Positions 26,701 to 32,925 of a stretch of DNA of 64,000 nucleotides are shown here, in pieces; positions within the stretch are counted from its first letter, which is position 1; each line of letters starts with the position of its first letter. Under the pieces are notes generated by a model that saw only the letters and a program-made list of their open reading frames with translations, was not told where the DNA came from and did not search any database. Position numbers and translations under genes: made by a program. The stretch comes from Myxococcales bacterium (GTDB lineage Bacteria > Myxococcota > UBA727 > GCA-2721815): the NCBI GenBank assembly GCA_002721815.1, contig PBLQ01000001.1, forward strand, positions 96,379 through 160,378. The letters run 5' to 3'.

Positions 26701-27295
26701 CAACGCAGTTTCAAATGGGTTCTCAGCGCCAGAAACACAGCCTAGAAAACAGCTTTACCTGAACCGGCCAGATGCATTTTATACCTGGAACGACTTGGAT
26801 GAGGATGATCATTGCATCGATGATCTCAAAGCTTACGGCCGCCACGTTTTTGCCTTGGGATATGAAAACACGCGCGTCAATGGTATAAAAAGGTGCATGA
26901 ATGAAATTAACGACGGCAGAAACACCCTGCTTTTAGCCTATGAAATGGGATTCATGAGCGGCGGTGCCTGCCGAGCCTTTATGGGCATTCAAGGCGATGG
27001 CGCACTGCTCGGCCATGACGGGCACTGTTTAATCTCCGTTGCACAAACCGAGCTGCCAGCAGAAACACGTGCCATGACGGTGCACGGTAACCAGATTTAT
27101 GTGATCGGCGGTTACGGGGATTCTCAGGTTTATATTTACAACCTCAAACTGCCCGACAACCGAGGAGAGGTCCCGGAGTTGGAGCTGGTGGGCTCAGCCG
27201 AATCAGGTGGTACCCACAACAAGAACATTGAGGTTCACGGCGGCTTTCTCTTCGTCAATGGAGATAACGGACTACACCTTTTGGATGGTCGCTAA
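17774..27295 (+). CDS. giant Ig-like / FN3 / propeller-repeat lipoprotein
   Basis: 3173 residues, the largest gene here. The start has GGAGA five bases upstream. The signal peptide ends in the lipobox LLTGC (Cys22), so the protein is lipid-anchored, probably on the outer membrane. Carboxypeptidase-regulatory-like modules lie near 30-230 and 640-710. Ig-like modules are separated by a recurring 'LDxTxP' junction at about 390, 821, 1042, 1177 and 1324. One FN3 domain (about 1472-1580) contains LHLSWSPSASNDVDYYEV. The rest is rich in beta-propeller or LVIVD-like repeats such as ALHAIDVSDVNSPKLGYTF and GYLYVATEKNGLRIYELL. A Cys-rich patch (about 2475-2535) resembles short disulfide knots. Function is unknown; adhesion, or recognition of cells or polymers, is plausible. 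Confidence 0.85.
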   Translation: MQKRSHPTRVIAAITLILLTGCVQANNPYDLDAPAHLQLDGQVMGRIVLKDHNFDEQPVVIDVLDQSENPVQDENGPIQITTRTSDSSLPGGFEDDGLGVAGTFALTLPPSEAPYILKFDSPANNLALYESTQKMVWVFPDASIQIELSPLSKGQDAYTGTVTVAVEGTEAGNSFLVSLEPKSDTAGAQTQSLSGSADGTFSFENVLPGAVYQVKVSGDAYLPITSALFVVSPNSTALTTVDEVDWNPCDGTVCDVGTLKMATLGKIFEIDYETLAAEDGSAAPYTRRTQIPVKLSVSQLFLSEDNGLPYTLFIQGQSAWAHENGLVDEAGYVAVDTSNINQETTINVDLLEGRDSIEDGAHAILVQLKVCPVGLESCYESGKAQLSITLDRTPPTASSITVENLNEDQNLNINCARYSDTQCPPPGTSSVFTPTIEGMLYDRHSPIIGYTFTKNQNDATGDCPETFEAGNLCPEDFQVLDSEAGYTVLPTSNGPAFAVEDITEASESHTIEVWAKDAAGNIGLVHIQNAVADLTPIDVAQVDLNIAPSISGTVDGETYPLLIEDLLTATLDADNVNEAYSWQVTHASGLSVGMNEPVSHAGPVSLVITGLHRETVELSLRMTDGVGNAAQKTLNPYVIWKKGNVQGTLIMANGASPATATLQLSNSETTVTTSANEAGAFVFEEVGAGAWQFDAIADALETVSLPSVSVSNGETTNLGLIELADNTDPMGSFTLNAGATTTNQPNVTITLSELSDDAHKIWVSQSDFVSTSMVSPPDERNLPLTDETETFNLTGDDGEKTVYVRIFDSAGNFIDRQSNIVLDQTAPTSPVLACTSCDWEVDGILYTNNANPTLSLSADDSTSGFSGFTLQQCDAQGENCSEVTETLPANVATTLPLETSNTVYTIKGQATDEAGNLSAVHEIQILYTEETPSFSVSLNPDSDITNHTSAAYIDIQIEGPIQSDNTLLAPLVSFKIASTDLIGTTDWEHFTEPLVAQPDAPETILIMDYLLPNPETDETKTLAIYVADAAGNTASLETSVTLDRDAPSFSSITAGSQTATNDILYFNATDLAGGEINIQALATDELTGSDELRYVVTDGMNDTNVALGSCNSVRANPFTDWQLGTSEGNSWTICDQVVSADPNCDSEFLFNATESRYLAVYVIDQADNCTQQTFQVVLDQTGPSGRRLEAWGDHGEGQVFAHTGVMGESDVSCNGVHPPLYTSGRTIDLWWRSNDETIEKWVPRGYDSDWASMRFQEVTVNDMTSNADDIAVLLQSAEWESLVERKTYYLENEECDNATPCLFLLGQAKDLAGNETDTFCIPVYLDETAPAQPVMEDLRAFASDRSFATESAYGNAKYIQVKLANSTTNDHSFLRYIVQSEQIADEVTLYPDLRLNGLPQCDAEMQGLDLACEDELGDGECALNNARCLINSQADPNTFVRILKSDFRNVIQVRTEDIAGNMSEDTLIIFEEDNTPPSRPTGLEIEETIDSLHLSWSPSASNDVDYYEVHYGTLSGSLSDGNYTGFNASNGESPLSAGQNTSFTLFGLPEGTRTYVAIKAVDRAGLKSEFSSEASGVPSAFAPKLISQIGGNAPNIWRNPNTGHVFVPEDNGLSVYELDQATENESANHLAKIGKLPDVVQINFGNESLYVHSADPKGGPVRSKGEVIFHGLPNENAPIRTLTKFNQSLSDDGETRYIKDETFDLPDDTAFFYIADDGSAAVSGTLGVRLNEGDIPVFNMKESSLSYWEQKNGRWTIRSTVKTGRAIGAWQHVGDKTLVYYSYELPPEGTNSQYSLWEFLALPIKMTARDFTQPQLESEILTPQVETSVFTNAFDDGLIVSFGEIAKIGNRLVQIFPMVSEASTVDILLPEDNEGEYGIEINGHLNLMTMGPSLSELSDGQTAETHPLYHMDGSLQTMSSRTVSPYEAASEDVHQILLNDIEIPMGTLLWKEIFPNTALNTNDENAISTLVYDAINWNMVIQGFTLLDFIENGHLNGKSIQVGNENAFITRAEILDSQALLTLSNAITLSPGETNATIALDSTPNRQNLSLENTRFDVQTLPRFESIIVDGSAYLLVGNRTNITAYEIHETAGQIQISRTLKAACESEPELMKLYEKDGEIELWVSGDGYLQHYYLSDFSETEMGAPTGGQISINSQFGFVTANHGFLHATPYSKTSGSVVSIDITDPSRPITTNRIALSQPVVALQQDGSRLYAITNQCTGNANNGDDRSQEDGATGLCNTYDNVHDTEGVYRCGCEGQAHLASFSLSPTDPTYDGIWGGTYPGRPHLISEQPLVSEGENLNYINGLIPWGDQLLLHRYAASNVDDTSIAPAQTSLLQTNALDGDVPGTTVDYLWTTQGNDTTTNSITEQFAFARLGNYLFATVGKASDEDFSCVGIFEINEDNNGRNATLLQVIEDSCVDNSAVLFMQAAGTSLYVVESGGHGLSIYDLKQFMYQKNGNLDLHDIPDGYDAGQLGYLCQGGNHCVSVDAQCENNLCTNPNLEMRSALGAPCNSENDDVCVEGECINNVCAQLDGANTISNVSKISNYSIGSPFKGGLLHGNYFYLMGNSALHAIDVSDVNSPKLGYTFDVSATSVAAESGYLYVATEKNGLRIYELLRRRTLRNGPRFFNEDYGVDSWQLEQSTILTAHDGYRITYGPYSTVDTSQFQEYSLENWFANALPTETQLTIPAYLSHLDLEFHADSASSVFEMSYGHFGEAFTLFDDAVSMTQAYIYENTIRNFEVRLVDNASDEPDHFNSEFNRYAVSLLNGPTTTSSRILVSHTGTQLTEDYYKQEDYNAFEVDSQWLRRTLFALPHDGPEHPGATFPFNDFDPENLRTCTPNQDDGDAFFTDTSNCADWQICVQQPNDIHDSFCAAAVPRIQQLLRGNQNQYFALGLDAEYSVPMGGPNVGIYAFRQHNPLKGLVFKDDDNTYRKLLVGQSVTGDLQRPLIADTRALLWHHGALLSGGRGIRVLNAVSNGFSAPETQPRKQLYLNRPDAFYTWNDLDEDDHCIDDLKAYGRHVFALGYENTRVNGIKRCMNEINDGRNTLLLAYEMGFMSGGACRAFMGIQGDGALLGHDGHCLISVAQTELPAETRAMTVHGNQIYVIGGYGDSQVYIYNLKLPDNRGEVPELELVGSAESGGTHNKNIEVHGGFLFVNGDNGLHLLDGR

Positions 27296-27669
27296 AAAAT
27301 TTGGCGGCCCAACCAGAAACCCGAAAACGACGCCAGCAAACAAACAATTAATGTGATACCCATGTAGCTAAAGCCAGTGACCAATTGACCTTGGCGCAGC
27401 AGTGACATGGTTTCAAAAGAAAAGGTGGAGTAGGTGGTAAATCCGCCCATCAAACCGGTGGTCAAAAAGAGTTTCACGCCCAGATTTTTATCGCCTTCCC
27501 AGAAAGAAGCGGCCATTAAAATACCTAGAATTAGCGAGCCCAGCAGGTTGACTGTGAATGTGCCGTAAGGAAAATCACCAGCTTTGGCGTTCAGCAACAG
27601 GCTTAAGCCATAGCGACCGCAACTGCCCAGCGCCCCGCCCAGCGCCACCCACAAACAATTTTGAAGCAT
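27292..27669 (-). CDS. crcB: CrcB/Fluc fluoride ion channel
   Basis: 125 residues with four predicted membrane helices. Family signatures are VALGGALGSCGRYGLS, FTVNLLGSLILGI with the conserved Asn, and GLMGGFTTYSTFSFET with the phenylalanine/threonine fluoride path. It exports fluoride as a dual-topology dimer; a single gene suggests a homodimer. It starts only 3 bp after the biotin carrier gene and so ends the carboxylase operon. No crcB (fluoride) riboswitch can precede it at that spacing. Its stop overlaps that of the giant lipoprotein gene by 4 nt. Confidence 0.93.
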   Translation of the reverse strand: MLQNCLWVALGGALGSCGRYGLSLLLNAKAGDFPYGTFTVNLLGSLILGILMAASFWEGDKNLGVKLFLTTGLMGGFTTYSTFSFETMSLLRQGQLVTGFSYMGITLIVCLLASFSGFWLGRQIF

Positions 27670-27672
27670 TAA

Positions 27673-28215
27673 CTACTCGATGGCCACAAGCAAGGTGCCG
27701 GAGTCCACGGTCTGTCCTTCGGTGGCCAGAACCTCACTCACCACGCCGTCTTTGGGGGCTTTGAGTTCGTTTTCCATTTTCATGGCTTCTACCACCACCA
27801 CACCTTGGCCTTCGGTTACTTCGTCGCCCTCTTTGACCATAACGCGAATCACTTTACCTGGCATGGGCGACTTCACGTTCTGCATGCCCGCCATATCAAA
27901 TCCAGACACTTGTGCGTCTTTCATTTTCTTGCGGCGTTCATCGAGGATCTCTAAGCGACTCACCCGCCCTAAAACACGTACAGCCACGCGGCCGTCTAGC
28001 GTATCAGTTTCGGGTGCTTGCCACTCCAAATCGACATCATAGGAACGGTCATTAATGAGCGCGTGTAAAATATGAGAAGGGAGTTCCTGGGCATCCATTT
28101 CGTAGGTGGTGCCTTCATACTCAATGGTGTAGCAACCATCGTCTTGACCATGGTCGTCGACGATCACTTCTTTTTCTTCATCTTCCACATTGGCGATAAA
28201 TGTCATCTTTGCCAT
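27673..28215 (-). CDS. biotin carrier subunit of acyl-CoA carboxylase
   Basis: 180 residues. The C-terminal 70 residues form a biotinyl domain (SPMPGKVIRVMVKEGDEV) with the biotinylation lysine in VVEAMKMENELKAP. The N-terminal 110 residues have the look of the BT (subunit-joining) domain of propionyl-CoA carboxylase-like enzymes, with YEMDAQELPSHIL and YDVDLEW segments. It starts 10 bp after the biotin carboxylase gene. Having separate carrier, carboxylase and transferase genes is usual in Myxococcota-like bacteria. It carries carboxybiotin between the two catalytic subunits. Confidence 0.93.
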   Translation of the reverse strand: MAKMTFIANVEDEEKEVIVDDHGQDDGCYTIEYEGTTYEMDAQELPSHILHALINDRSYDVDLEWQAPETDTLDGRVAVRVLGRVSRLEILDERRKKMKDAQVSGFDMAGMQNVKSPMPGKVIRVMVKEGDEVTEGQGVVVVEAMKMENELKAPKDGVVSEVLATEGQTVDSGTLLVAIE

Positions 28216-28225
28216 TTGTAATCCC

Positions 28226-29785
28226 CTACCATTGCGTGTTGCGTTGAGGTCTTAAACTTCTTCGCCAGTTATTGGCGCTCACGTTCGGGTTCATATCGCC
28301 CACCTTCACTCGGGTGCGGGCTTTCTTTTCTTTTTTGAATGCGTGAATCGCCGACGCCAATACGGCAACCGTTTCATGTTTTTTCGTCACCCAAGATTCT
28401 GGTTCTTCCATGAACTTATCGATGATGCTCGTATCGTACGTGCCATCTTTATAAGGTTCGTGATTCAAAATCTTTCTTAAGAACATGGTATTGGTGGTGA
28501 CACCTTTGACCGTGAACTCAGACAGTGCGCGATCCAATCGCTGTAAGGCTTCAGCTCGGGTAGCGCCCCAAGCGATGACTTTCGCCATCATTGGGTCGTA
28601 ATTGAGCGTAATTTCACTGCCGGAATACACACCTGTGTCTGTACGCACGAAGGGCCCGGCTGGATGCCGCACGTGAAAGATTTTACCTGGCGCAGGCATA
28701 AAGTTGTTATCTGCATCCTCAGCACAGATCCGTGCCTCCATGGCCCAACCGCGGGGTGCGGTCAGATTCAGCGGCACGCGTAGTTTTTCGCCTCTGGCGA
28801 TTTCGATCTGCATGCGAACCAAATCCAGACCCGTGATCATTTCGGTCACAGGATGTTCCACCTGCAAACGGGTGTTCATCTCCATGAAGTAGAAGTTTTT
28901 GTGGGCATCCACCAAAAATTCCACGGTCCCAGCGCCCACGTAGTTGACTGCGCGAGCGGCTTGGCAAGCCACCTCCCCCATTTTTTCGCGCATTTCAGGC
29001 GAAACGAATGGGCTGGGTGCCTCTTCGATCACTTTTTGGTGCCGGCGCTGAACTGAACATTCGCGCTCGAACAAATGCTGTACGTTGCCGTGATTATCAG
29101 CAAAGACCTGCACCTCGATGTGACGCGGTTTTTCGAGGAACTTTTCAATGTAGACCCGATCATCGGCAAAGCTTTTTAGGGCTTCGCTTTTGGCAGCGGT
29201 CCACGCTGAATCAAAATCTTCGACACGGTCTACTTTACGCATGCCTTTACCACCGCCACCCATGGCAGCTTTGAGCATCACCGGGAAACCGATTCGTTCG
29301 GCGTGCCCACGTGCCTCGTCAATGCTTTCCACAGAATCCTCTAAGCCCGGAACCACCGGAACGCCAGCCTTACTCATCACTTGACGGGCAGCAGTTTTAG
29401 ACGCCATGGCCTCCATCGACTCTGGTCTGGGCCCGATAAAAGTGAGTCCTTCCTCGGCGCAACGACGGGTAAACTCTGGGTTCTCAGACAAAAAGCCATA
29501 GCCTGGGTGCACTGCGTCTGCACCAGACCGCTTTGCCACGTCGATGAGCTTATCGATATTGAGATAGCTCTCAGAAGGCAAAGGAGGCCCAATGTGATAG
29601 GCTTCGGTGGCATAACGCACGTGTAACGCATCCCGGTCACTGTCCGAAAAAACGGCGACAGTTGGAATATCCATTTCACGGCAGGTTCGCATAACACGAA
29701 CGGCAATCTCACCACGATTGGCAACCAAAATTTTGTTCACGCGATGTGGCTCATTAGACTCTTCACGCTTTGGCAAAGTAGGCAT
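28226..29785 (-). CDS. accC: biotin carboxylase subunit of acyl-CoA carboxylase
   Basis: 519 residues from the ATG at 29785, which has GGAGG six bases upstream. The ATP-grasp enzyme carboxylates biotin with bicarbonate and ATP. NKILVANRGEIAVRVMRTC opens the biotin carboxylase N-domain. The glycine-rich ATP loop is MGGGGKGMR, FERECSVQRRHQKVIEEAPS holds ligands for bicarbonate and ATP, and MEMNTRLQVEHPVTE is the active-site signature. The last 60 residues are an extension (VKVGDMNPNVSANNWRRSL) beyond the standard AccC end. It lies between the transferase (36 bp upstream) and carrier genes, so it belongs to an acyl-CoA (propionyl- or acetyl-CoA) carboxylase rather than a dedicated AccBC pair. 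Confidence 0.94.
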   Translation of the reverse strand: MPTLPKREESNEPHRVNKILVANRGEIAVRVMRTCREMDIPTVAVFSDSDRDALHVRYATEAYHIGPPLPSESYLNIDKLIDVAKRSGADAVHPGYGFLSENPEFTRRCAEEGLTFIGPRPESMEAMASKTAARQVMSKAGVPVVPGLEDSVESIDEARGHAERIGFPVMLKAAMGGGGKGMRKVDRVEDFDSAWTAAKSEALKSFADDRVYIEKFLEKPRHIEVQVFADNHGNVQHLFERECSVQRRHQKVIEEAPSPFVSPEMREKMGEVACQAARAVNYVGAGTVEFLVDAHKNFYFMEMNTRLQVEHPVTEMITGLDLVRMQIEIARGEKLRVPLNLTAPRGWAMEARICAEDADNNFMPAPGKIFHVRHPAGPFVRTDTGVYSGSEITLNYDPMMAKVIAWGATRAEALQRLDRALSEFTVKGVTTNTMFLRKILNHEPYKDGTYDTSIIDKFMEEPESWVTKKHETVAVLASAIHAFKKEKKARTRVKVGDMNPNVSANNWRRSLRPQRNTQW

Positions 29786-29821
29786 TCTCATCCTCCAAGA
29801 CAAAAACTGTGCGATAACACT

Positions 29822-31447
29822 TTAAAGTGGAATGTTTCCGTGCTTCTTCGGCGGATTGGCATCGCGCTTGTTTTGCAGCAGGCGAATGGCCTGACACAAG
29901 CGAGGTCGCAATTCTTCCGGAGGTAACACCTCGTCGATGTAACCCAATTCGGCAGCCTTATACGGATTTTGAAACTTTTGTTCATAATCCGCGACCAACT
30001 CGGCTTGTTTGGCGGTTGGATCATCCGCGTTTTTCAATTCGTTGCGCATAATAATGTTTACGGCGCCGCCGGCCCCCATCACTGCAATTTCAGCGGTCGG
30101 GGTGGCCAAGTTCACATCGGCACGCAAATGTTTTGGGCCCATCACGCAATAAGCACCGCCGTAGGCTTTACGCAAAATAACGGTCATCTTCGGTACCGTG
30201 GCTTCCGCGTAGGCATAGAGCAACTTGGCCCCGTGACGAATCACCCCACCGTACTCCTGTTCGGTACCTGGCAAGAAGCCCGGTACGTCCACCAGCGTCA
30301 AAATGGGAATGTTAAAACAGTCGCAAAAACGCACAAAGCGTGCCGCTTTATCGGAAGCGTTGATGTCTAACGCGCCCGCCAGTACTTGGGGCTGATTACA
30401 CACCAAACCGACGGTATGGCCCATGAGCCGGGAAAAGCCAATAACGATATTCTGTGCAAAATGCTCCTGCACTTCCATGAAATGGCCATCGTCAACGATC
30501 CCTTTGATCACTTCGCGCACATCGTACGGCTTATTGGGTGACGTAGGAATGATGGTTTTGAGCTTTTCATCCCGGCGGTTCGGTGAATCCTGGCAAGGCA
30601 CCGTAGGTGGATCCTCTCCATTGTTCAGCGGAAGATAAGACAACAAAGTACGAACGGCAGCGATGGCCTGAGCATCATTATCAAAAGCAAAGTGAGCCAC
30701 ACCACTTTTTGCGTTGTGCGTTGTGGCGCCACCCAGCTCCTCTTTGGTGACTTCTTCGTGGGTCACCGTTTTGATCACATCGGGCCCAGTGAGAAACATG
30801 TAGCTGGTGTCTTTCACCATCATGATAAAATCGGTCAGTGCCGGAGAATACACGGCACCGCCAGCGCAAGGTCCCATAATCACAGACAACTGTGGAACCA
30901 CGCCCGAAGCCATGGTGTTGCGACAGAAAATCTCGGCATAACCGGCCAGTGAAGCGACCCCTTCTTGGATGCGTGCACCGCCCGAGTCATTCAAACCAAT
31001 AATGGGAGCGCCCATTTTGATGGCCATGTCTGAGATTTTACAAATCTTCTGGGCCACCGTTTCGGACAAAGAGCCCCCGAATACGGTGAAGTCCTGTGCG
31101 TAAACAAACACTTGACGTCCCTCTACCAAACCATAGCCGGTCACGATGCCGTCTCCATGAACGATTTTCTTGTCCATGTCGAAATCGAGGCAACGGTGGG
31201 TTCGGAGTCGATCCACTTCTACGAAAGAACCGGTGTCCAACAAAACATCGATTCGCTCGCGGGCCGTGAGTTTGCCCACCGCGTGTTGCTTTTCGATGCG
31301 GTCGGCGCCGCCACCTACGAAAGCTTCTTCGTTCAGGTCGTTTAAGCGGGCACGAAGAACATCTCGGCGATCTTCGGTGGGTTTGGATTCACCATTGCTG
31401 GTGGTCTTGGGAGGATTAGAACTCGTATTCTGAGGGGTCGTTTGCAT
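29822..31447 (-). CDS. pccB: carboxyltransferase subunit of acyl-CoA carboxylase
   Basis: 541 residues from the ATG at 31447; codons upstream of it show no conservation. This is a crotonase-fold carboxyltransferase of the PccB type, which moves CO2 from carboxybiotin to an acyl-Co[21 protein letters not shown] is the N-domain acyl-CoA site. [20 protein letters not shown] and the [16 protein letters not shown] segment form the C-domain site. In Streptomyces PccB the residue after GGAY governs acyl-CoA choice (Asp for propionyl-CoA); here it is Cys, so substrate is uncertain. It heads the operon with accC, the biotin carrier and crcB, and is divergent from the Cys-tail surface protein gene. Confidence 0.93.
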   Translation of the reverse strand: MQTTPQNTSSNPPKTTSNGESKPTEDRRDVLRARLNDLNEEAFVGGGADRIEKQHAVGKLTARERIDVLLDTGSFVEVDRLRTHRCLDFDMDKKIVHGDGIVTGYGLVEGRQVFVYAQDFTVFGGSLSETVAQKICKISDMAIKMGAPIIGLNDSGGARIQEGVASLAGYAEIFCRNTMASGVVPQLSVIMGPCAGGAVYSPALTDFIMMVKDTSYMFLTGPDVIKTVTHEEVTKEELGGATTHNAKSGVAHFAFDNDAQAIAAVRTLLSYLPLNNGEDPPTVPCQDSPNRRDEKLKTIIPTSPNKPYDVREVIKGIVDDGHFMEVQEHFAQNIVIGFSRLMGHTVGLVCNQPQVLAGALDINASDKAARFVRFCDCFNIPILTLVDVPGFLPGTEQEYGGVIRHGAKLLYAYAEATVPKMTVILRKAYGGAYCVMGPKHLRADVNLATPTAEIAVMGAGGAVNIIMRNELKNADDPTAKQAELVADYEQKFQNPYKAAELGYIDEVLPPEELRPRLCQAIRLLQNKRDANPPKKHGNIPL

Positions 31448-31603
31448 ATTTTTCTCAGCCTTAAAATCTAATAAAGGGCACAGCCCAAACCATTTTCCTG
31501 ACGCTAGGCGTAGCCCTTTCACATTGTCAAACACTCTTGTATGACATTTTCGTGGATCGACGCAGTGCGCTACAAGGCCGATCCTTTTAAAGGAGTCTCC
31601 CCT

Positions 31604-32917
31604 ATGATTCGAAATTTCATTTTCCCCTTTTTTTTCAGTGTCTTGATGAGTTTTTCACTGTCCCTTAAGGCCGCTGAAACGTCGGTTGTTTTCACCATGG
31701 ATGGGGACGAAGTGGCCAGTGATTACTCTTCGGCCATCTTGGTCAGCGCCAGGGCGCTCAAAGACAATGGAGACCCCCTGACCAATGCCAGGCTCTATTT
31801 TTACGTCACACCGGTACAAGAAGACTCAGATGGCGGAATGAGCCCCACCGGCGAACTGGTCGAAATCGATAATGCCCTCACCGATTCAACGGGTACCGCC
31901 ACCACCCGCTTGGTCCTGGTCAACGGGATTTACGAGGGGCTGGAATTTGTGGCCAGCAACCCCACCGCCACCCAATCGGGCGAGCCCTATCAAATTGTGG
32001 CTAAATTCCAGGGAGATGTAGATAACGAAATGATTTATACCGATGCTGGCCCCCAAGTCATTTCCACCGTGTACGCCCCCAGCGAAAACAGCTTCCCTCT
32101 TTACTTGAGTACAGAGATGACGCGCATTGAAATTGCCGCTGGTAACCGCGTGGCCCTGGGCGAATCTTTGCAACTGATTGCAACCCTCACCGACCCCAAT
32201 GGAGACGCGTCTGAGTCAGGACAACAAACGGATGGCCCTGGCCCCAAGGAATTGGTGAACAAAAAGGTGTCTTTTTATTATGATTCAAATGGGGACGGAC
32301 AAGCTCAAGTGGGCGAGCGACTGGGAAGCAACCAAACCAACAATGCCGGCCAAGCCACGTGGGACTTTGAGGCTGACCCTGAATTTGTGAAAGCTGGTAA
32401 CTTTACCCAAGGCCTTCACGTTCAATTTGGTGGAGATGACAAATACAAACTGGCGGCCAGTATTGCGGAACTCGTGATCGAAGCCGGTGAACCCGACCCC
32501 AACCTCACACTGATGTCTTCAGACATTACACCCATGGTGGCGGACGGTCGCAGTGAAGCCGTGATTAGCATTACGCTGGTTGATAGGTTCAATAATCCCC
32601 TGGGCGTGGATGCGCCCGATTACACGGTCGAAGTAAGCGCCACTTTGGGAACACTGGGGAACGCAGTTGAACGCGACCCTGTGAGCGGTCTTTATACCCA
32701 AACCTTGCTGGCCCCTCTGGAAGGCGAAGAGATCGTTGTCACCGCTGAGGTGGTGGGCTTTGCGGGTCAAACCACGCTTACCATTCCGCTATTGCCAGCC
32801 GAAGGTTGTAACTGTAGCCAGTCTCAAACACCCGCTCCATGGAACGCTTCGGGTGGGCTTTTCGCATTGGTGATGCTCTTCGGTATCAGCCTTCGAAACA
32901 AAAAGCGTCGAAAATAG
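31604..32917 (+). CDS. surface protein with Ig-like domains and MYXO-CTERM-like tail
   Basis: 437 residues from the ATG at 31604, with AAGGAG eight bases upstream. A Sec signal peptide ends near SLSLKAAE. The body is beta-rich, with segments resembling invasin-type (Big_1) Ig domains: the last, about 315-410, has [20 protein letters not shown] and a [15 protein letters not shown] turn. Residues about 245-255 ([13 protein letters not shown]) look like a calcium loop. The C-terminus is CNC, a linker, a hydrophobic segment ([12 protein letters not shown]) and RNKKRRK, matching the MYXO-CTERM sorting layout seen in the amidase at 15825. It is probably displayed on the outer membrane. It is followed after 8 bp by the DUF6178-like gene. 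Confidence 0.8.
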   Translation: MIRNFIFPFFFSVLMSFSLSLKAAETSVVFTMDGDEVASDYSSAILVSARALKDNGDPLTNARLYFYVTPVQEDSDGGMSPTGELVEIDNALTDSTGTATTRLVLVNGIYEGLEFVASNPTATQSGEPYQIVAKFQGDVDNEMIYTDAGPQVISTVYAPSENSFPLYLSTEMTRIEIAAGNRVALGESLQLIATLTDPNGDASESGQQTDGPGPKELVNKKVSFYYDSNGDGQAQVGERLGSNQTNNAGQATWDFEADPEFVKAGNFTQGLHVQFGGDDKYKLAASIAELVIEAGEPDPNLTLMSSDITPMVADGRSEAVISITLVDRFNNPLGVDAPDYTVEVSATLGTLGNAVERDPVSGLYTQTLLAPLEGEEIVVTAEVVGFAGQTTLTIPLLPAEGCNCSQSQTPAPWNASGGLFALVMLFGISLRNKKRRK

Positions 32918-32925
32918 GACCCAAC

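Noticed and set aside
27670-27680. possible fluoride riboswitch before crcB
   Set aside because: Only 3 bp separate crcB from the carrier gene and no riboswitch core is seen.
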